From: Streptosporangiales bacterium
GTDB taxonomy: Bacteria > Actinomycetota > Actinomycetes > Streptosporangiales > WHST01
DNA: 42,812 nucleotides
Direction: 5' to 3'
Assembly: GCA_009379955.1 (NCBI GenBank)
Contig: WHST01000049.1
Coordinates: 1-42,812, forward strand
Shown here: positions 17,475 through 26,147 of the stretch, piece after piece
How the letters are laid out: each line of letters opens with the position of its first letter
Numbering within the stretch: the stretch's first letter is position 1
The notes under the pieces: generated by a model
Database searches by the model: none
Told to the model about the DNA's origin: nothing
The model's input: only the letters and a program-made list of their open reading frames with translations
Made by a program: the position numbers and the translations under genes

Positions 17475-18686
17475 TCATGACCTGCTCCTGAGGTCGAAGG
17501 CGACCTTCACCGTACCGAGCCGGCCGGCGGACGACGCATGGTCGAGCGCCTCCCGCCACCTGTGCAGCGGGTAGGTGTCGCCGACGAGCCCGTCGAGCGG
17601 CGCGGCGGCGGCGAGGCGCATCGCGAGGTCGAACGCTCCCGCGCGGCCGCAGTCGACGGGCTCGGACCTGGCACTGGCGTACGTGCCCACGACCTCGAGC
17701 TCGCGGAACCACACGGGCGAGAGGTCGGCGCCGGCCGGCGGCATCGCGGACAGCACCACGCGGCCCCCGGCACGGACGGTGCGCAGCGCGGTGCGCAGCG
17801 ACTCGGCCGAGCCCGCGGCGTCGATCGCGACGTCGACGCCGCCGAGGAGGTACGGCGCGTCGTGCTCGGGATCGAGACGCAGCGCGCGGGTCGCCCGGCG
17901 CACCCCGCCGATCACGTCGCTCGGCGCGAGGACGTCGGTCGCGCCGAACCGCTTCGCGAGCGCGCGCTGCAGCGGGTGCTTGGCGACCACGGTGAGCGTG
18001 CCGACGTTGGTGAGCTCGCGCAGGGCCAGCGTGGTCAGCAGGCCGACGGCACCCGAGCCCACCACCAGCACCGAACCGCCGTCGGGGACGTTGGCGCGCA
18101 ACGCCGTGTGGACCGCGCAGGAGAGCGGCTCGACGAGCACGGCCCTGCGGTCCTCGATGGTGTCGGGCACCGGATGGAGCTGCGACCGGTGCGCGACGAG
18201 CTGGGCACCCCAGCCGCCGCCGGTGTCGGCGCAGTAGCCGGTCTGCAGACCGGGCGACACGTGTCCGACGGTGACCCGGTCGCAGCGGTTGGTGTTGCCC
18301 TGCGCGCAGGAGTCGCACGCCTCGACGCCGCGCGCGGCGCAGGTCAGCACCGGGTCGATGACGACCCGGGTGCCGGCCGGCAGGTCGCCGCAGGAGTCCT
18401 GCAGGTCGCCCACGATCTCGTGACCGGGGACGAACGGCATCGACACCAGCGCGGAGAAGTACAGGCTCGTCGAGCCGTAGAGCGCACCGAGGTCGGAGCC
18501 GCAGATGCCGGACAGCCGCGGGCGTACGCGCGCCCAACCGTCGCTCTTGGGCACCCGCGGCTCGTCCTTGGTGACGAGCCGCAGCGGGGTGAGCGGGCCG
18601 GCCGAGACCGCGGACAGCCGGCGCGTGACGACCTTGCTGGCGACGTATCTCGGCAGCGAGCGGTACAGCTCGAGGGCGAGCATCAT
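17475..18686 (-). CDS. Zinc-binding medium-chain alcohol dehydrogenase
   Basis: A 403-residue MDR-family dehydrogenase. GICGSD carries the catalytic zinc cysteine and FVPGHEIVGDL the His-Glu pair. CAARGVEACDSCAQGNTNRC in outline holds the structural zinc cysteines, though the spacing differs from the usual four-Cys lobe. VVGSGAVGLLTTLAL is the nucleotide-binding Rossmann motif. The ATG at 18686 overlaps the stop of the acyl-reductase gene as ATGA and follows GGGGAGG. It probably oxidises or reduces an alcohol/ketone linked to the products of the neighbouring acyl-CoA reductase. Sorbitol- or threonine-dehydrogenase-like activities are the alternative. Confidence 0.9.
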   Translation of the reverse strand: MMLALELYRSLPRYVASKVVTRRLSAVSAGPLTPLRLVTKDEPRVPKSDGWARVRPRLSGICGSDLGALYGSTSLYFSALVSMPFVPGHEIVGDLQDSCGDLPAGTRVVIDPVLTCAARGVEACDSCAQGNTNRCDRVTVGHVSPGLQTGYCADTGGGWGAQLVAHRSQLHPVPDTIEDRRAVLVEPLSCAVHTALRANVPDGGSVLVVGSGAVGLLTTLALRELTNVGTLTVVAKHPLQRALAKRFGATDVLAPSDVIGGVRRATRALRLDPEHDAPYLLGGVDVAIDAAGSAESLRTALRTVRAGGRVVLSAMPPAGADLSPVWFRELEVVGTYASARSEPVDCGRAGAFDLAMRLAAAAPLDGLVGDTYPLHRWREALDHASSAGRLGTVKVAFDLRSRS

Positions 18687-20953
18687 GAGTGCCTCCCCGG
18701 GATGCTCAGCCGCGAGCTGGTCTTCGTAGGCGCGCCCCAGTCCTGCACCGGCCACCTGCTCCTGCGCGCCTCCCGCCACAACGGAACGTCGGGGCTCACG
18801 GCGACCGGGTTGCCGACCGCCTTGAGCAGCGGCAGGTCGGAGTGGCTGTCGGCGTAGGCGTACGACTGGGACAGGTCGATGCCGTTCTGGCCCGCGTACC
18901 AGTTGAGCCAGGCGGCGCGTGCCTCGCCGACGAGGGGCGGCGAGGCGAGGAACCCCGTGCAGCGACCCTCGGAGTCGACGCTGAGGTCGGCCGCGACGAT
19001 CTCGTCGAACAGCGGGGCCAGCGGGCGCGTGAGCGGCCGGATGGCTCCGGTGATGAGGACGAGCCGGTGTCCGGCGGCCCGGTGCTCGCGGATGCGGCGC
19101 ACGGCTCCCCCGGACAGCCGCTCCAGCACGTGGGCGGCGAGATGCTCGTCGACGAGCTCGTCGAGCTCCGCGAGCGACGCCCCCTCGTAGCGCCGGTAGA
19201 CCGCGCGGAGGAACCCGCCGCGGTCGCGGCGTTCGGCCATCAGGTACGAGGGCAGCTTGCGCGCGAGTGCCCCGACCTCCTTCGCGCGCTGCAGCCCGGC
19301 GAGCTCGGGCAGCCGCAGCCACAGGTAGGTCTCGATGACGTTGGACGAGAGCAGCGTGCCGTCCATGTCGAAGGCGGCGACGACCGTCTCGCTCGGCACG
19401 AGCGTCTTGGTCTTGACGGCGGTGTTGCCGCGGCGGCGCCGTGCCGCGTCGAGCGCGCGCATCGGCTGCGTGACGCTCGCGCAGTGCACGTCGACCAGGT
19501 AGTGCTTCCAGTCGACGACCGAGGTGTCGAACGCGAACGTCTCGCGGTCCTGTTCCGACAGCGACTCGAAGAGCGCCATCGTGCGCTCGTCGCGGAACTC
19601 CAGCTCGCACTCGGCGTACGGCCGGTAGAGGTCCATGTACTTGCGCAGGAACTCCAGGCGCCGCTGCTGCCGGCCGAGGTCGCTCGCCATGCGGCGCACG
19701 CGGTCGGACCGCGGCAGCTTGGTGACCACCTTGTCGGCGAGCGACGTGACGCGTTCGCCGGTGCGCAGCAGCCGCTCGACGGCCTCGCCGCCCGGCCAGC
19801 TCCACGACGGCAGGCGCGGTACCCCGCGGCCGTCGGTGCCCTCGAACGGGTGTTGCTCGAAGTACGACCTGACGTGGGCGACGAGCTCGCGGAACGTCAG
19901 CGGGTTGCGCGATCCCGACGTGAGGTGGAAGTAGCCCGCGCCACCGTCGTCGGGTGGCGTGGCGATGACGGCGAGCATCGCGGCGACCACGTGGTCGATC
20001 GGCACGATGTCCATGACGCTGTCGGGGGACGCGGGGAACTCCGGCAGCTCGCCCTTGCCGTACGCGAGGATGAGCGGCTCCGCCATCTTGAAGCCCTCGA
20101 TCCAGCCGGGGTACGGCCGGACGTAGGCGCTCTCGATGATCGACGGCCGGAAGATCGTGACGGGGAAGTCGGCGACGTGCTCCTCGACGACGCGCTCGCC
20201 CATCGCCTTGGTGAACGTGTAGACGTCGGTCCAGCCGAGCGATCTCGCGCGCTCGCGACCAGCCTCCTTGAGCTGCTCGGTCACCCACTCCTTGCGCCGC
20301 CGCTCGGCGTCGCCGGCGGCGGTCAGCGGCCCGGCGCGGTGGTGCTCCTTCTCGGCCTCGCGGCGGAGCCGAGCGAGCGTGCCCGCGGCGCGGGACGCCT
20401 CCTCGATGCGCTCGCGCAGCCGGCCGGCGTACGCCATCTCCGTGCGCCAGTCGACGTCGTGCCCGACCGACGTCTCGGGGATCGCACCGCGCCTGCGACC
20501 GGCGACGTACGCCGTCGACACGTGCACGTAGTGCGGGCGGCTGCCGCTCGCCTTGACCTTGTCGAGCAGGCCGAGCGTGCCCTGCACGTTGGTGGTGAAC
20601 GCCTCTTCGATCGTGGGGTCGAACGAGACGTCACCGGCGCAGTGGACGACGGCGTCGAGGTCGGACGGCAGGTCGGGGATCGCGGCGAGGTCACCCTCGA
20701 TCACCTCGATCCGCTCGTCGATCACGGCGGTGAGGTCGCCGCCGTGCTGCTCGCGCAGCGCGCCGAACGCCGGCTTGCCGAGCAGCTGCTCGATGCGGCG
20801 CCGGCCGCTGGTGGTGCCCTTCGGGCGCACCAGGACGACGAGGTTGGTGTCGGGGAGGTCCTCGAGGATCCGCTGGCACAGCGCCTCACCCACGAAGCCC
20901 GTGGCGCCCGTCAGCAAGATGCGCTTTCCAGCGAGACGCTCTCGCAGCGACAA
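18683..20953 (-). CDS. Fatty acyl-CoA reductase-like SDR fused to HAD-IB phosphatase
   Basis: A 756-residue two-domain fusion. The first part is an extended SDR of the male-sterility/fatty acyl-CoA reductase type: TGATGFVG (about 15-22), the YVHVSTAYV segment and the catalytic Tyr245-x3-Lys249 in VYTFTKAMGE. A linker of about 150 residues includes a KYMDLYRPY segment. The second part, from about 520, is a SerB-like HAD-IB hydrolase with AFDMDGTLL (Asp529 nucleophile), LITGA and YADSHSDLPLL. Such fusions occur in mycobacteria and relatives in lipid gene clusters. The chosen start is TTG at 20953, directly preceded by GGAGGGGG; the frame is open to 21010. It is first in the four-gene operon and overlaps the dehydrogenase. 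Confidence 0.9.
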   Translation of the reverse strand: MSLRERLAGKRILLTGATGFVGEALCQRILEDLPDTNLVVLVRPKGTTSGRRRIEQLLGKPAFGALREQHGGDLTAVIDERIEVIEGDLAAIPDLPSDLDAVVHCAGDVSFDPTIEEAFTTNVQGTLGLLDKVKASGSRPHYVHVSTAYVAGRRRGAIPETSVGHDVDWRTEMAYAGRLRERIEEASRAAGTLARLRREAEKEHHRAGPLTAAGDAERRRKEWVTEQLKEAGRERARSLGWTDVYTFTKAMGERVVEEHVADFPVTIFRPSIIESAYVRPYPGWIEGFKMAEPLILAYGKGELPEFPASPDSVMDIVPIDHVVAAMLAVIATPPDDGGAGYFHLTSGSRNPLTFRELVAHVRSYFEQHPFEGTDGRGVPRLPSWSWPGGEAVERLLRTGERVTSLADKVVTKLPRSDRVRRMASDLGRQQRRLEFLRKYMDLYRPYAECELEFRDERTMALFESLSEQDRETFAFDTSVVDWKHYLVDVHCASVTQPMRALDAARRRRGNTAVKTKTLVPSETVVAAFDMDGTLLSSNVIETYLWLRLPELAGLQRAKEVGALARKLPSYLMAERRDRGGFLRAVYRRYEGASLAELDELVDEHLAAHVLERLSGGAVRRIREHRAAGHRLVLITGAIRPLTRPLAPLFDEIVAADLSVDSEGRCTGFLASPPLVGEARAAWLNWYAGQNGIDLSQSYAYADSHSDLPLLKAVGNPVAVSPDVPLWREARRSRWPVQDWGAPTKTSSRLSIPGRHS

Positions 20954-21123
20954 CCCTGCCCCCTCCGAATGTGTGTGGCCGGGACGGCCGGCCGGTATCC
21001 GGACATACAACCAGCAGCACCGGGCGGCGAGCCACTTGGGCGGGGTTCGTCGCCGACTGTACCGACGACCCTACGCACGGTCAGACCGCAGCTCACTCGC
21101 GGACGTCACGCCGTCCACATCAC

Positions 21124-21226
21124 CCACCTCACATGGCACTACCGGCGACGAACCGGGACATAGGTGGCATTCGACCAGGTAGTGCCATGTGAGGTGGCGG
21201 AGGAACCGGTAGTGCCATGTCAGGTG
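21124..21226. repeat. 20-bp perfect inverted repeat plus a third copy: MITE or insertion-sequence end remnant
   Basis: The arm at 21124-21143 is the exact reverse complement of 21178-21197 across 34 bases. A third copy in the same direction as the right arm lies at 21208-21226 with one change. The core is GGTAGTGCCATGTGAGGTG. The third copy runs into the stop codon of the FGGY kinase. Multiple copies of one short sequence near a junction are typical of terminal repeats of some insertion sequences (for example IS21-like ends). No transposase is present. The rest of the gap, 20954-21123, holds nothing recognisable. Confidence 0.65.
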
Positions 21227-22770
21227 TCGGGCGCATCGGACGCCAGGTCGGTCAGGGCGTCGCCGATGCCGGCGGCGCGCAGGGCGTCGATCGCGCGGCG
21301 GTAGACGTCGGCGTAGCGCTCGTACGACGCCACCGCGGCGGGGTCGGGCTCGAAGGTCTCGCCCGGCGAGACGAGCGTCGCGATGCCCTCGGTAAAGTCC
21401 GCGACCGCGCCGACGGCGACGGCGGAGCAGACGGCGGCGCCGATGACGGACGCGTCGGGCTGGCGGGTGCGCACGACCGGCACGCCGAAGACGTCGGCCT
21501 CGATCTGGCACCACGCGTCGGCCTTGGCCGCGCCGCCCCAGGCGCGCACCTCGGCGACGTCGTCGACGACCTCGCGGACGGCGTCGAGGATGATCCGCTG
21601 CTCGAACGTGATGCCCTCGACGAACGCACGGATCAGCGCGCCACGGTCGTGCTCCAGCCGCAGGCCGAGGATCATGCCGGGGAACCCGCCGTCGTTGTAC
21701 GGCGCGCCGAGTCCCGCCCAGGCCGGGATCACGACGATGCCGCGCGACCCGCCGACGCCGGTCGGCATCTCGTCGATGAGCAGGGAGTACGCGTCGCGGT
21801 GCGCACGCTGCTGCAGCACCGACTCGAGGTCGCCGAGCTGGTCCTTGAACCAGCGGAACGTGCCGCCGGACGCACGGCCGAGACCCTCGAGCTCCCAGTG
21901 GCCGGGCACGACATGCGCGAGGCAGCTCAGCCGGCGCCGGGGGTCGAGGCGGGGCGCGGGCGCCACCGCGACGCAGTGCCCGCCGGTGCCGATGCCGACG
22001 GCGACCACGCCCTCGGTCGCGCCGACGCCGAGGGCGCCGAGCTGCAGGTCGCCGCCGCCCAGCACGATCGGCAGCCCCTCGCGCAGCCCGGTGGACGCCG
22101 CGGCGTCCGCGGAGACCGCGCCGACGATCGTCCCCGACTCCACGACCTCGGGCAGCAGCGAGACGGGCACGCCGAGCTCGGCCGCGAGGTCGTCGTGCCA
22201 CCGGCGCCGGCGGACGTCGAGCAGGCCGAGGTACGAGGCCTCGGACGGGGAGACGAGGTGGTCGCGAACGCCCAGCTGGTGCAGCAGCAGGGTCTGGTGG
22301 GCAGCGAAGCACGACAGGTCACCGCGCAGGTCGTCGCGCTCGTCCTGCAGCCACCGGATCTTCGACAGCGACGCGACCGGGTCGATCGCCATACCGGTCA
22401 TCGCGTAGTACGCCTCCGCGCCGACCAGTCGCTCCAGCTCGTCGCAGTACGCGGTGCCGCGCCGGTCCTGCCAGCCCAGGTACGGCGCGAGCGCGTTGCC
22501 GCACCCGTCGACCGGCACCACGGTCGCCCGCTGCGACGAGCAGGCGATCGACACCACCCGGCTCGCGTCGACCCGCGTGAGCACTTCGGCGATCGCCTCG
22601 CACTCCGCCGCCCACAGCGCGTCGACCGACTGCTCCACCCGGCCCGGCCCGGGGTACTCGCACGGGTAGCCGCGGTACGCGGCGGCGACCACCGCGCCCG
22701 CCCGGTCGACCACCCCAACCTTGGTGCCGGTCGTCCCCGCGTCGACCGCGACGAAGAGCTCGTCGGACAT
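21220..22770 (-). CDS. FGGY-family carbohydrate kinase (xylulokinase-like)
   Basis: A 516-residue sugar kinase of the FGGY family. The N-terminal phosphate motif is VAVDAGTTGTKVGVVD (outline) and the substrate region is GWQDRRG. In the C-terminal half, GGGDLQLGALG and the adenosine-motif-like segment VRAWGGAAKADAWCQIEADV are visible. The start is ATG at 22770, nine bases after GGAGG. The family covers xylulokinase, ribulokinase, glycerol kinase and LsrK, and I cannot fix the substrate. It is last in an operon with an ABC importer, a DhnA-type aldolase and an SDR, so it likely phosphorylates a ketose formed by the SDR. The stop codon lies in a repeat copy (21208-21226). Confidence 0.88.
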   Translation of the reverse strand: MSDELFVAVDAGTTGTKVGVVDRAGAVVAAAYRGYPCEYPGPGRVEQSVDALWAAECEAIAEVLTRVDASRVVSIACSSQRATVVPVDGCGNALAPYLGWQDRRGTAYCDELERLVGAEAYYAMTGMAIDPVASLSKIRWLQDERDDLRGDLSCFAAHQTLLLHQLGVRDHLVSPSEASYLGLLDVRRRRWHDDLAAELGVPVSLLPEVVESGTIVGAVSADAAASTGLREGLPIVLGGGDLQLGALGVGATEGVVAVGIGTGGHCVAVAPAPRLDPRRRLSCLAHVVPGHWELEGLGRASGGTFRWFKDQLGDLESVLQQRAHRDAYSLLIDEMPTGVGGSRGIVVIPAWAGLGAPYNDGGFPGMILGLRLEHDRGALIRAFVEGITFEQRIILDAVREVVDDVAEVRAWGGAAKADAWCQIEADVFGVPVVRTRQPDASVIGAAVCSAVAVGAVADFTEGIATLVSPGETFEPDPAAVASYERYADVYRRAIDALRAAGIGDALTDLASDAPDT

Positions 22771-22783
22771 TCCCCACAACCTC

Positions 22784-23539
22784 CTACATCAGCGACGCCT
22801 GCTGGCCGGTCGCCTCGATGACCTGCCCGGTGACGTACGCGGCCGCGTCGGACAGCAGGAACACCACCGTCGGCACGACGTCCTCGGGCTGCGCGACCCG
22901 GCCGAGCACGTTGTCCTCGCGCTTCGCGATCGTGCGGCTGCGCTCGGGCTCGGGCATGTTCTCCAGCAACGCGGTCCACGCCGCGGGCGCGACCGCGTTG
23001 ACGTTGACGTGGTATGGCGCCATCTCGATCGCCATGGTCAGCGTGAAGCCGGCGATGCCCGCCTTGCACGCGGAGTACGCGCTCTCGCCGTACTTGCCGC
23101 GCAGGCCGGAGCGGGAGGTGATGTTGACGACCTTGCCGTAGCGCTGCTCCTTCATCATCCGGGCCGCGTGCTTGGCGAGCAGGATCGGGCCGACGAGGTT
23201 GACGGTGACCGAGCGGACGACGTGCTCCTCGGCGAGGTCGACGAGCGGGGTGTCGCCGCCGATCCCCGCGTTGTTGACGAGCAGGTGGAGCCCGCCGAAC
23301 GACCGCTCGGCGCAGGCCACGATCTCGCGCGCCGCGTCGTCGGTGCCCACGCCCACCGGGCAGGGCTCCGCGCGTCCCCCGTGCGCGCGGATGCCCGCTG
23401 CCACGTCCCGCGCCCCCGCTCCGTCGACGTCGTCCACCACGACGGCCGCACCGGCCGACGCCAGACCGAAGGCGATGGCCCGGCCGATGCCCGTGGCGGC
23501 ACCCGTGACGACCGCGACCCTGCCTTCGAGCGCTTCCAC
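22784..23539 (-). CDS. SDR-family oxidoreductase
   Basis: A 251-residue classical short-chain dehydrogenase. TGAATGIG is the cofactor motif, NNAG follows, Ser in NITSRSG and the Tyr-x3-Lys pair in YSACKAG form the active site, and VNAVAPAAW is the PG-loop variant. VVDDVD after strand two suggests NAD(H) over NADP(H). GTG at 23539 follows AGGGGAG; the frame is open to 23593, overlapping the aldolase, without a ribosome-binding site. Between aldolase and kinase genes it probably oxidises a polyol or reduces a ketose. The substrate is unknown. Confidence 0.88.
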   Translation of the reverse strand: MEALEGRVAVVTGAATGIGRAIAFGLASAGAAVVVDDVDGAGARDVAAGIRAHGGRAEPCPVGVGTDDAAREIVACAERSFGGLHLLVNNAGIGGDTPLVDLAEEHVVRSVTVNLVGPILLAKHAARMMKEQRYGKVVNITSRSGLRGKYGESAYSACKAGIAGFTLTMAIEMAPYHVNVNAVAPAAWTALLENMPEPERSRTIAKREDNVLGRVAQPEDVVPTVVFLLSDAAAYVTGQVIEATGQQASLM

Positions 23540-23585
23540 GCCTCGCTCCCCTCCCCCGGTTGACAGCACGGACGGATCTTCCGAC

Positions 23586-24404
23586 TCAGTCACTCAGCAC
23601 GACCTCGACGAGGTCGGCGAGGGCGCGGTCGGGGTCGTCGGCCTGGAAGACGTTGCGCCCGTAGACGATGCCCTGCGCCCCGGAGAGGACGACGTCCGCC
23701 GCCTCCGCCCTGACCTCGTGGAACGGCCGCCGCGACCCGCCGAGGACGAGCACGGGCACCGCGACGTCCGCGACGATCCGCGACAGCTCCTCGCCCGACC
23801 CCGGGTACTCGATCTTCAGCATGTCGGCGCCGAGCTCCGCGGCGACGCGGGCGGCGAAGGCGACGTGCCCGGGGTCCCGTTCGGTGCCCACGGCCTCTGG
23901 CCCGCGCACCATCGCCTCGACGAGCACCGGCATGCCGTGCGCGTGTGCGCGGTGGATGTACCTCGCCACCCTTTCGACGTCGTCGGCCTCGACCTGGGGG
24001 TCCATCGCCCCGACCAGGAGGTAGACGTGACAGCCGTCTGCGCCGAGCACGCTCGCCGTCTGCGGGTCGACCACCGACCGGTAGGTGCCCTCGGCGTAGT
24101 CCTGGGCGAGCCCGGCCGCCTCCTCGCTGCGCCACAGGTTCGTCCACCCGGCCGTGAGCCAGACGCCGGGGCCGCCCGGTGCGGCGAGCTGATCGGCGCA
24201 CTCGCGCAGCTGCCCAGGGCTGAGGATGAGCCCGGTGACGCCCGCCCTGATCGCGCGCTCGACCAGCCCGATCCGTGTCTTGACCCCGGCCAGGCCGGCG
24301 ACCCGTCCCATCAGCATGCCGTGGCTGAGCGCGATCACCAGGCTGCGGCCGGTGCCCGGGTGCCGGAACCTCGCCAACCGCCGCCGTACACCGAGATCGC
24401 TCAT
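23586..24404 (-). CDS. DhnA/LsrF-type class I aldolase
   Basis: A 272-residue TIM-barrel aldolase of the DeoC/LacD/DhnA group. The N-terminal VIALSHGMLMG is typical, and the Schiff-base lysine is in ADMLKIEYPG (Lys197). VLVLGGSRRP and GIVYGRNVFQ supply the phosphate-binding loops. Members cleave fructose-bisphosphate, sulfofructose-phosphate or related ketose phosphates, and LsrF acts as a thiolase on the AI-2 breakdown product. The ATG follows GGAGAAG. The sugar permease ends 25 bases upstream and the SDR starts 46 bases after its stop. With the FGGY kinase it suggests cleavage of a phosphorylated ketose. Confidence 0.85.
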   Translation of the reverse strand: MSDLGVRRRLARFRHPGTGRSLVIALSHGMLMGRVAGLAGVKTRIGLVERAIRAGVTGLILSPGQLRECADQLAAPGGPGVWLTAGWTNLWRSEEAAGLAQDYAEGTYRSVVDPQTASVLGADGCHVYLLVGAMDPQVEADDVERVARYIHRAHAHGMPVLVEAMVRGPEAVGTERDPGHVAFAARVAAELGADMLKIEYPGSGEELSRIVADVAVPVLVLGGSRRPFHEVRAEAADVVLSGAQGIVYGRNVFQADDPDRALADLVEVVLSD

Positions 24405-24429
24405 GCCGCACTTCTCCTCAACCGCATCG

Positions 24430-25281
24430 TCATTTCACCGCACCGAAGCTCAGACCGGTGACCAGCTGGCGCTGGAACAACCACACCACGACGAACGCCG
24501 GGACGAGGAGCACGACCGAACCGGCGGCCAGCTGGTTCACCTCGTCCGCCGCGTACCCGAGGAAGTTGTACAGTCCCACGGGCCCCGTGACCGCCCTGTT
24601 GTCGGTCACGATCAGGGCCAGGAAGAACTCGTTCCACGACAGCAGGAACGCGAGGACCGCGGCGCCCACGATGCCGGGGCGCGCCAGCGGCAGAGCGACC
24701 CTCGCGAACGCCCCCGCGGCCGAGCAGCCGTCCAGCATCGCGGCCTGCTCGATCTCGGCCGGCACCGTACGGAACGTCTCCATCAGCATCCACGCGACGA
24801 TCGCCACCACCATCGACGAGTGCAGGATGATGACGCCAGCGACGGTGTCGACCAGGCCGACCTTCCGGAACAGGATGAAGAAGGGCAGGGCGACCGCCAG
24901 CGGCGGGGCCATCCGGGTCGAGAGCACCCAGAACTCGTAGTGCCGTTGGTGCCGTGAGGGCCAGCGCACCAGGGCGTACGCGGCGGGGATGCCGACCGCC
25001 AGGGCGAGCGCGACCGTGCCCACCGCGGCCATCAGGCTGTTCACCAGGTTGGCGACCAGCCCCGACTCCAGGATCACCGCCGCGTACGCCTCGACGGTCG
25101 GGTCGAGGAACCAGGTCCAGACCGGCGGGCTGGCCGTCGCGTCGAGGTTGGTCTGCATCGACATCTGCAGCAGCCAGTAGATCGGCGCGACGCTCCACAC
25201 GAGCCACCCGGCGAGCAGGACGCGGCCCGCGACCGCCCAGCCACCGAGCCGGCGCCGCCTCGCCCGCGATGCGGACGTCAT
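24430..25281 (-). CDS. Carbohydrate ABC transporter permease, MalG type
   Basis: A 283-residue inner-membrane permease with six predicted spans and a short basic N-terminus. The EAA loop is visible in EIEQAAMLDGCSAAGAFARVALPLARP (outline), which contacts the ATPase. It ends in a short hydrophilic tail (RQLVTGLSFGAVK), typical of the CUT1 MalG-like family. Its ATG overlaps the stop of the partner permease as ATGA. No ATP-binding gene is in the operon, so it probably uses a shared MsiK-type ATPase. Confidence 0.93.
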   Translation of the reverse strand: MTSASRARRRRLGGWAVAGRVLLAGWLVWSVAPIYWLLQMSMQTNLDATASPPVWTWFLDPTVEAYAAVILESGLVANLVNSLMAAVGTVALALAVGIPAAYALVRWPSRHQRHYEFWVLSTRMAPPLAVALPFFILFRKVGLVDTVAGVIILHSSMVVAIVAWMLMETFRTVPAEIEQAAMLDGCSAAGAFARVALPLARPGIVGAAVLAFLLSWNEFFLALIVTDNRAVTGPVGLYNFLGYAADEVNQLAAGSVVLLVPAFVVVWLFQRQLVTGLSFGAVK

Positions 25282-26147
25282 CGCGCGTCCCGCACCCGGT
25301 AGAGGGAGCCGACGAGCACGCGTCCGACCACCATCGCGAGGACGAGCAGCAGGATCGCGGACGCGGCGCCCTTGCCGAACTGCAGGTTGGTGATCGCCTG
25401 CCGGTACGACAGCAGGTTGAGCGTGACGGTGGCGTCACCCGGGCCGCCCGAGGTGAGCACCGCGATCGAGTCGAACGTCTTCAGCGCGTCGATCGTGCGG
25501 AACAGCAGTGCGAGCCCGAGGTACGGGAGCAGCATCGGCAGCGTGACGTGGCGGAACATCGACAGTCCTCGCGCGCCGTCGACCTCCGCGGCCTCGCGCA
25601 CCTCGGCGGGGATCGCGACGACCCCGCCGTAGAGGATCACCATGACGAACGGCGTCCACTGCCAGACGTCGACGACGAGCAGCGAGACCACTGCCGTCGT
25701 GGGGTGACCGAGCCACGGCACCGGCGCGATCCCGGCGAGCCCGAGCAGGTGGTCGACCACCCCGTACGACGGGTTGAGCATGATCCGCCAGGAGTAGAAC
25801 ACCGCGACGGGCGTGCCGGCCAGCGGCAGGAGCAGCAGGGCGCGCAGCAGGTGCTGTGCGCGGCGCAGCGTCGCGAGCGTCATCGCGAGGGCGAGGCCGA
25901 CGACCACCTCGATCGACACGGCGAAGAACGTGAAGAGGACGGTCAGGCGCAGCGCCCGCCAGAACGCCGGGTCGCCGACGAGCGCGACGAAGTTCGCCAT
26001 ACCGACGAAGTCCGACGTTCCCGCTGTGGGCGTCGTGTCGGTGAGCGACAGGTAGAGGCCGTACAGGAAGGGCGTGAGCGTGACGATAGCGAGGAGCGCG
26101 GTCATCGGGCCGAGGAACACCGCCCGGTAGCCGCGCTGCGGAGTCAT
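25278..26147 (-). CDS. Carbohydrate ABC transporter permease, MalF type
   Basis: A 289-residue permease with about six spans. Key segments are LFTFFAVSIEVVVGLALAM and the EAA loop EVREAAEVDGARGLSMFRHVTLPML (outline). Its start shares one base with the solute-binding protein stop (TGATG). It forms the heterodimeric channel with the MalG-type permease that overlaps it at the other end. The imported sugar is unknown. Confidence 0.93.
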   Translation of the reverse strand: MTPQRGYRAVFLGPMTALLAIVTLTPFLYGLYLSLTDTTPTAGTSDFVGMANFVALVGDPAFWRALRLTVLFTFFAVSIEVVVGLALAMTLATLRRAQHLLRALLLLPLAGTPVAVFYSWRIMLNPSYGVVDHLLGLAGIAPVPWLGHPTTAVVSLLVVDVWQWTPFVMVILYGGVVAIPAEVREAAEVDGARGLSMFRHVTLPMLLPYLGLALLFRTIDALKTFDSIAVLTSGGPGDATVTLNLLSYRQAITNLQFGKGAASAILLLVLAMVVGRVLVGSLYRVRDAR

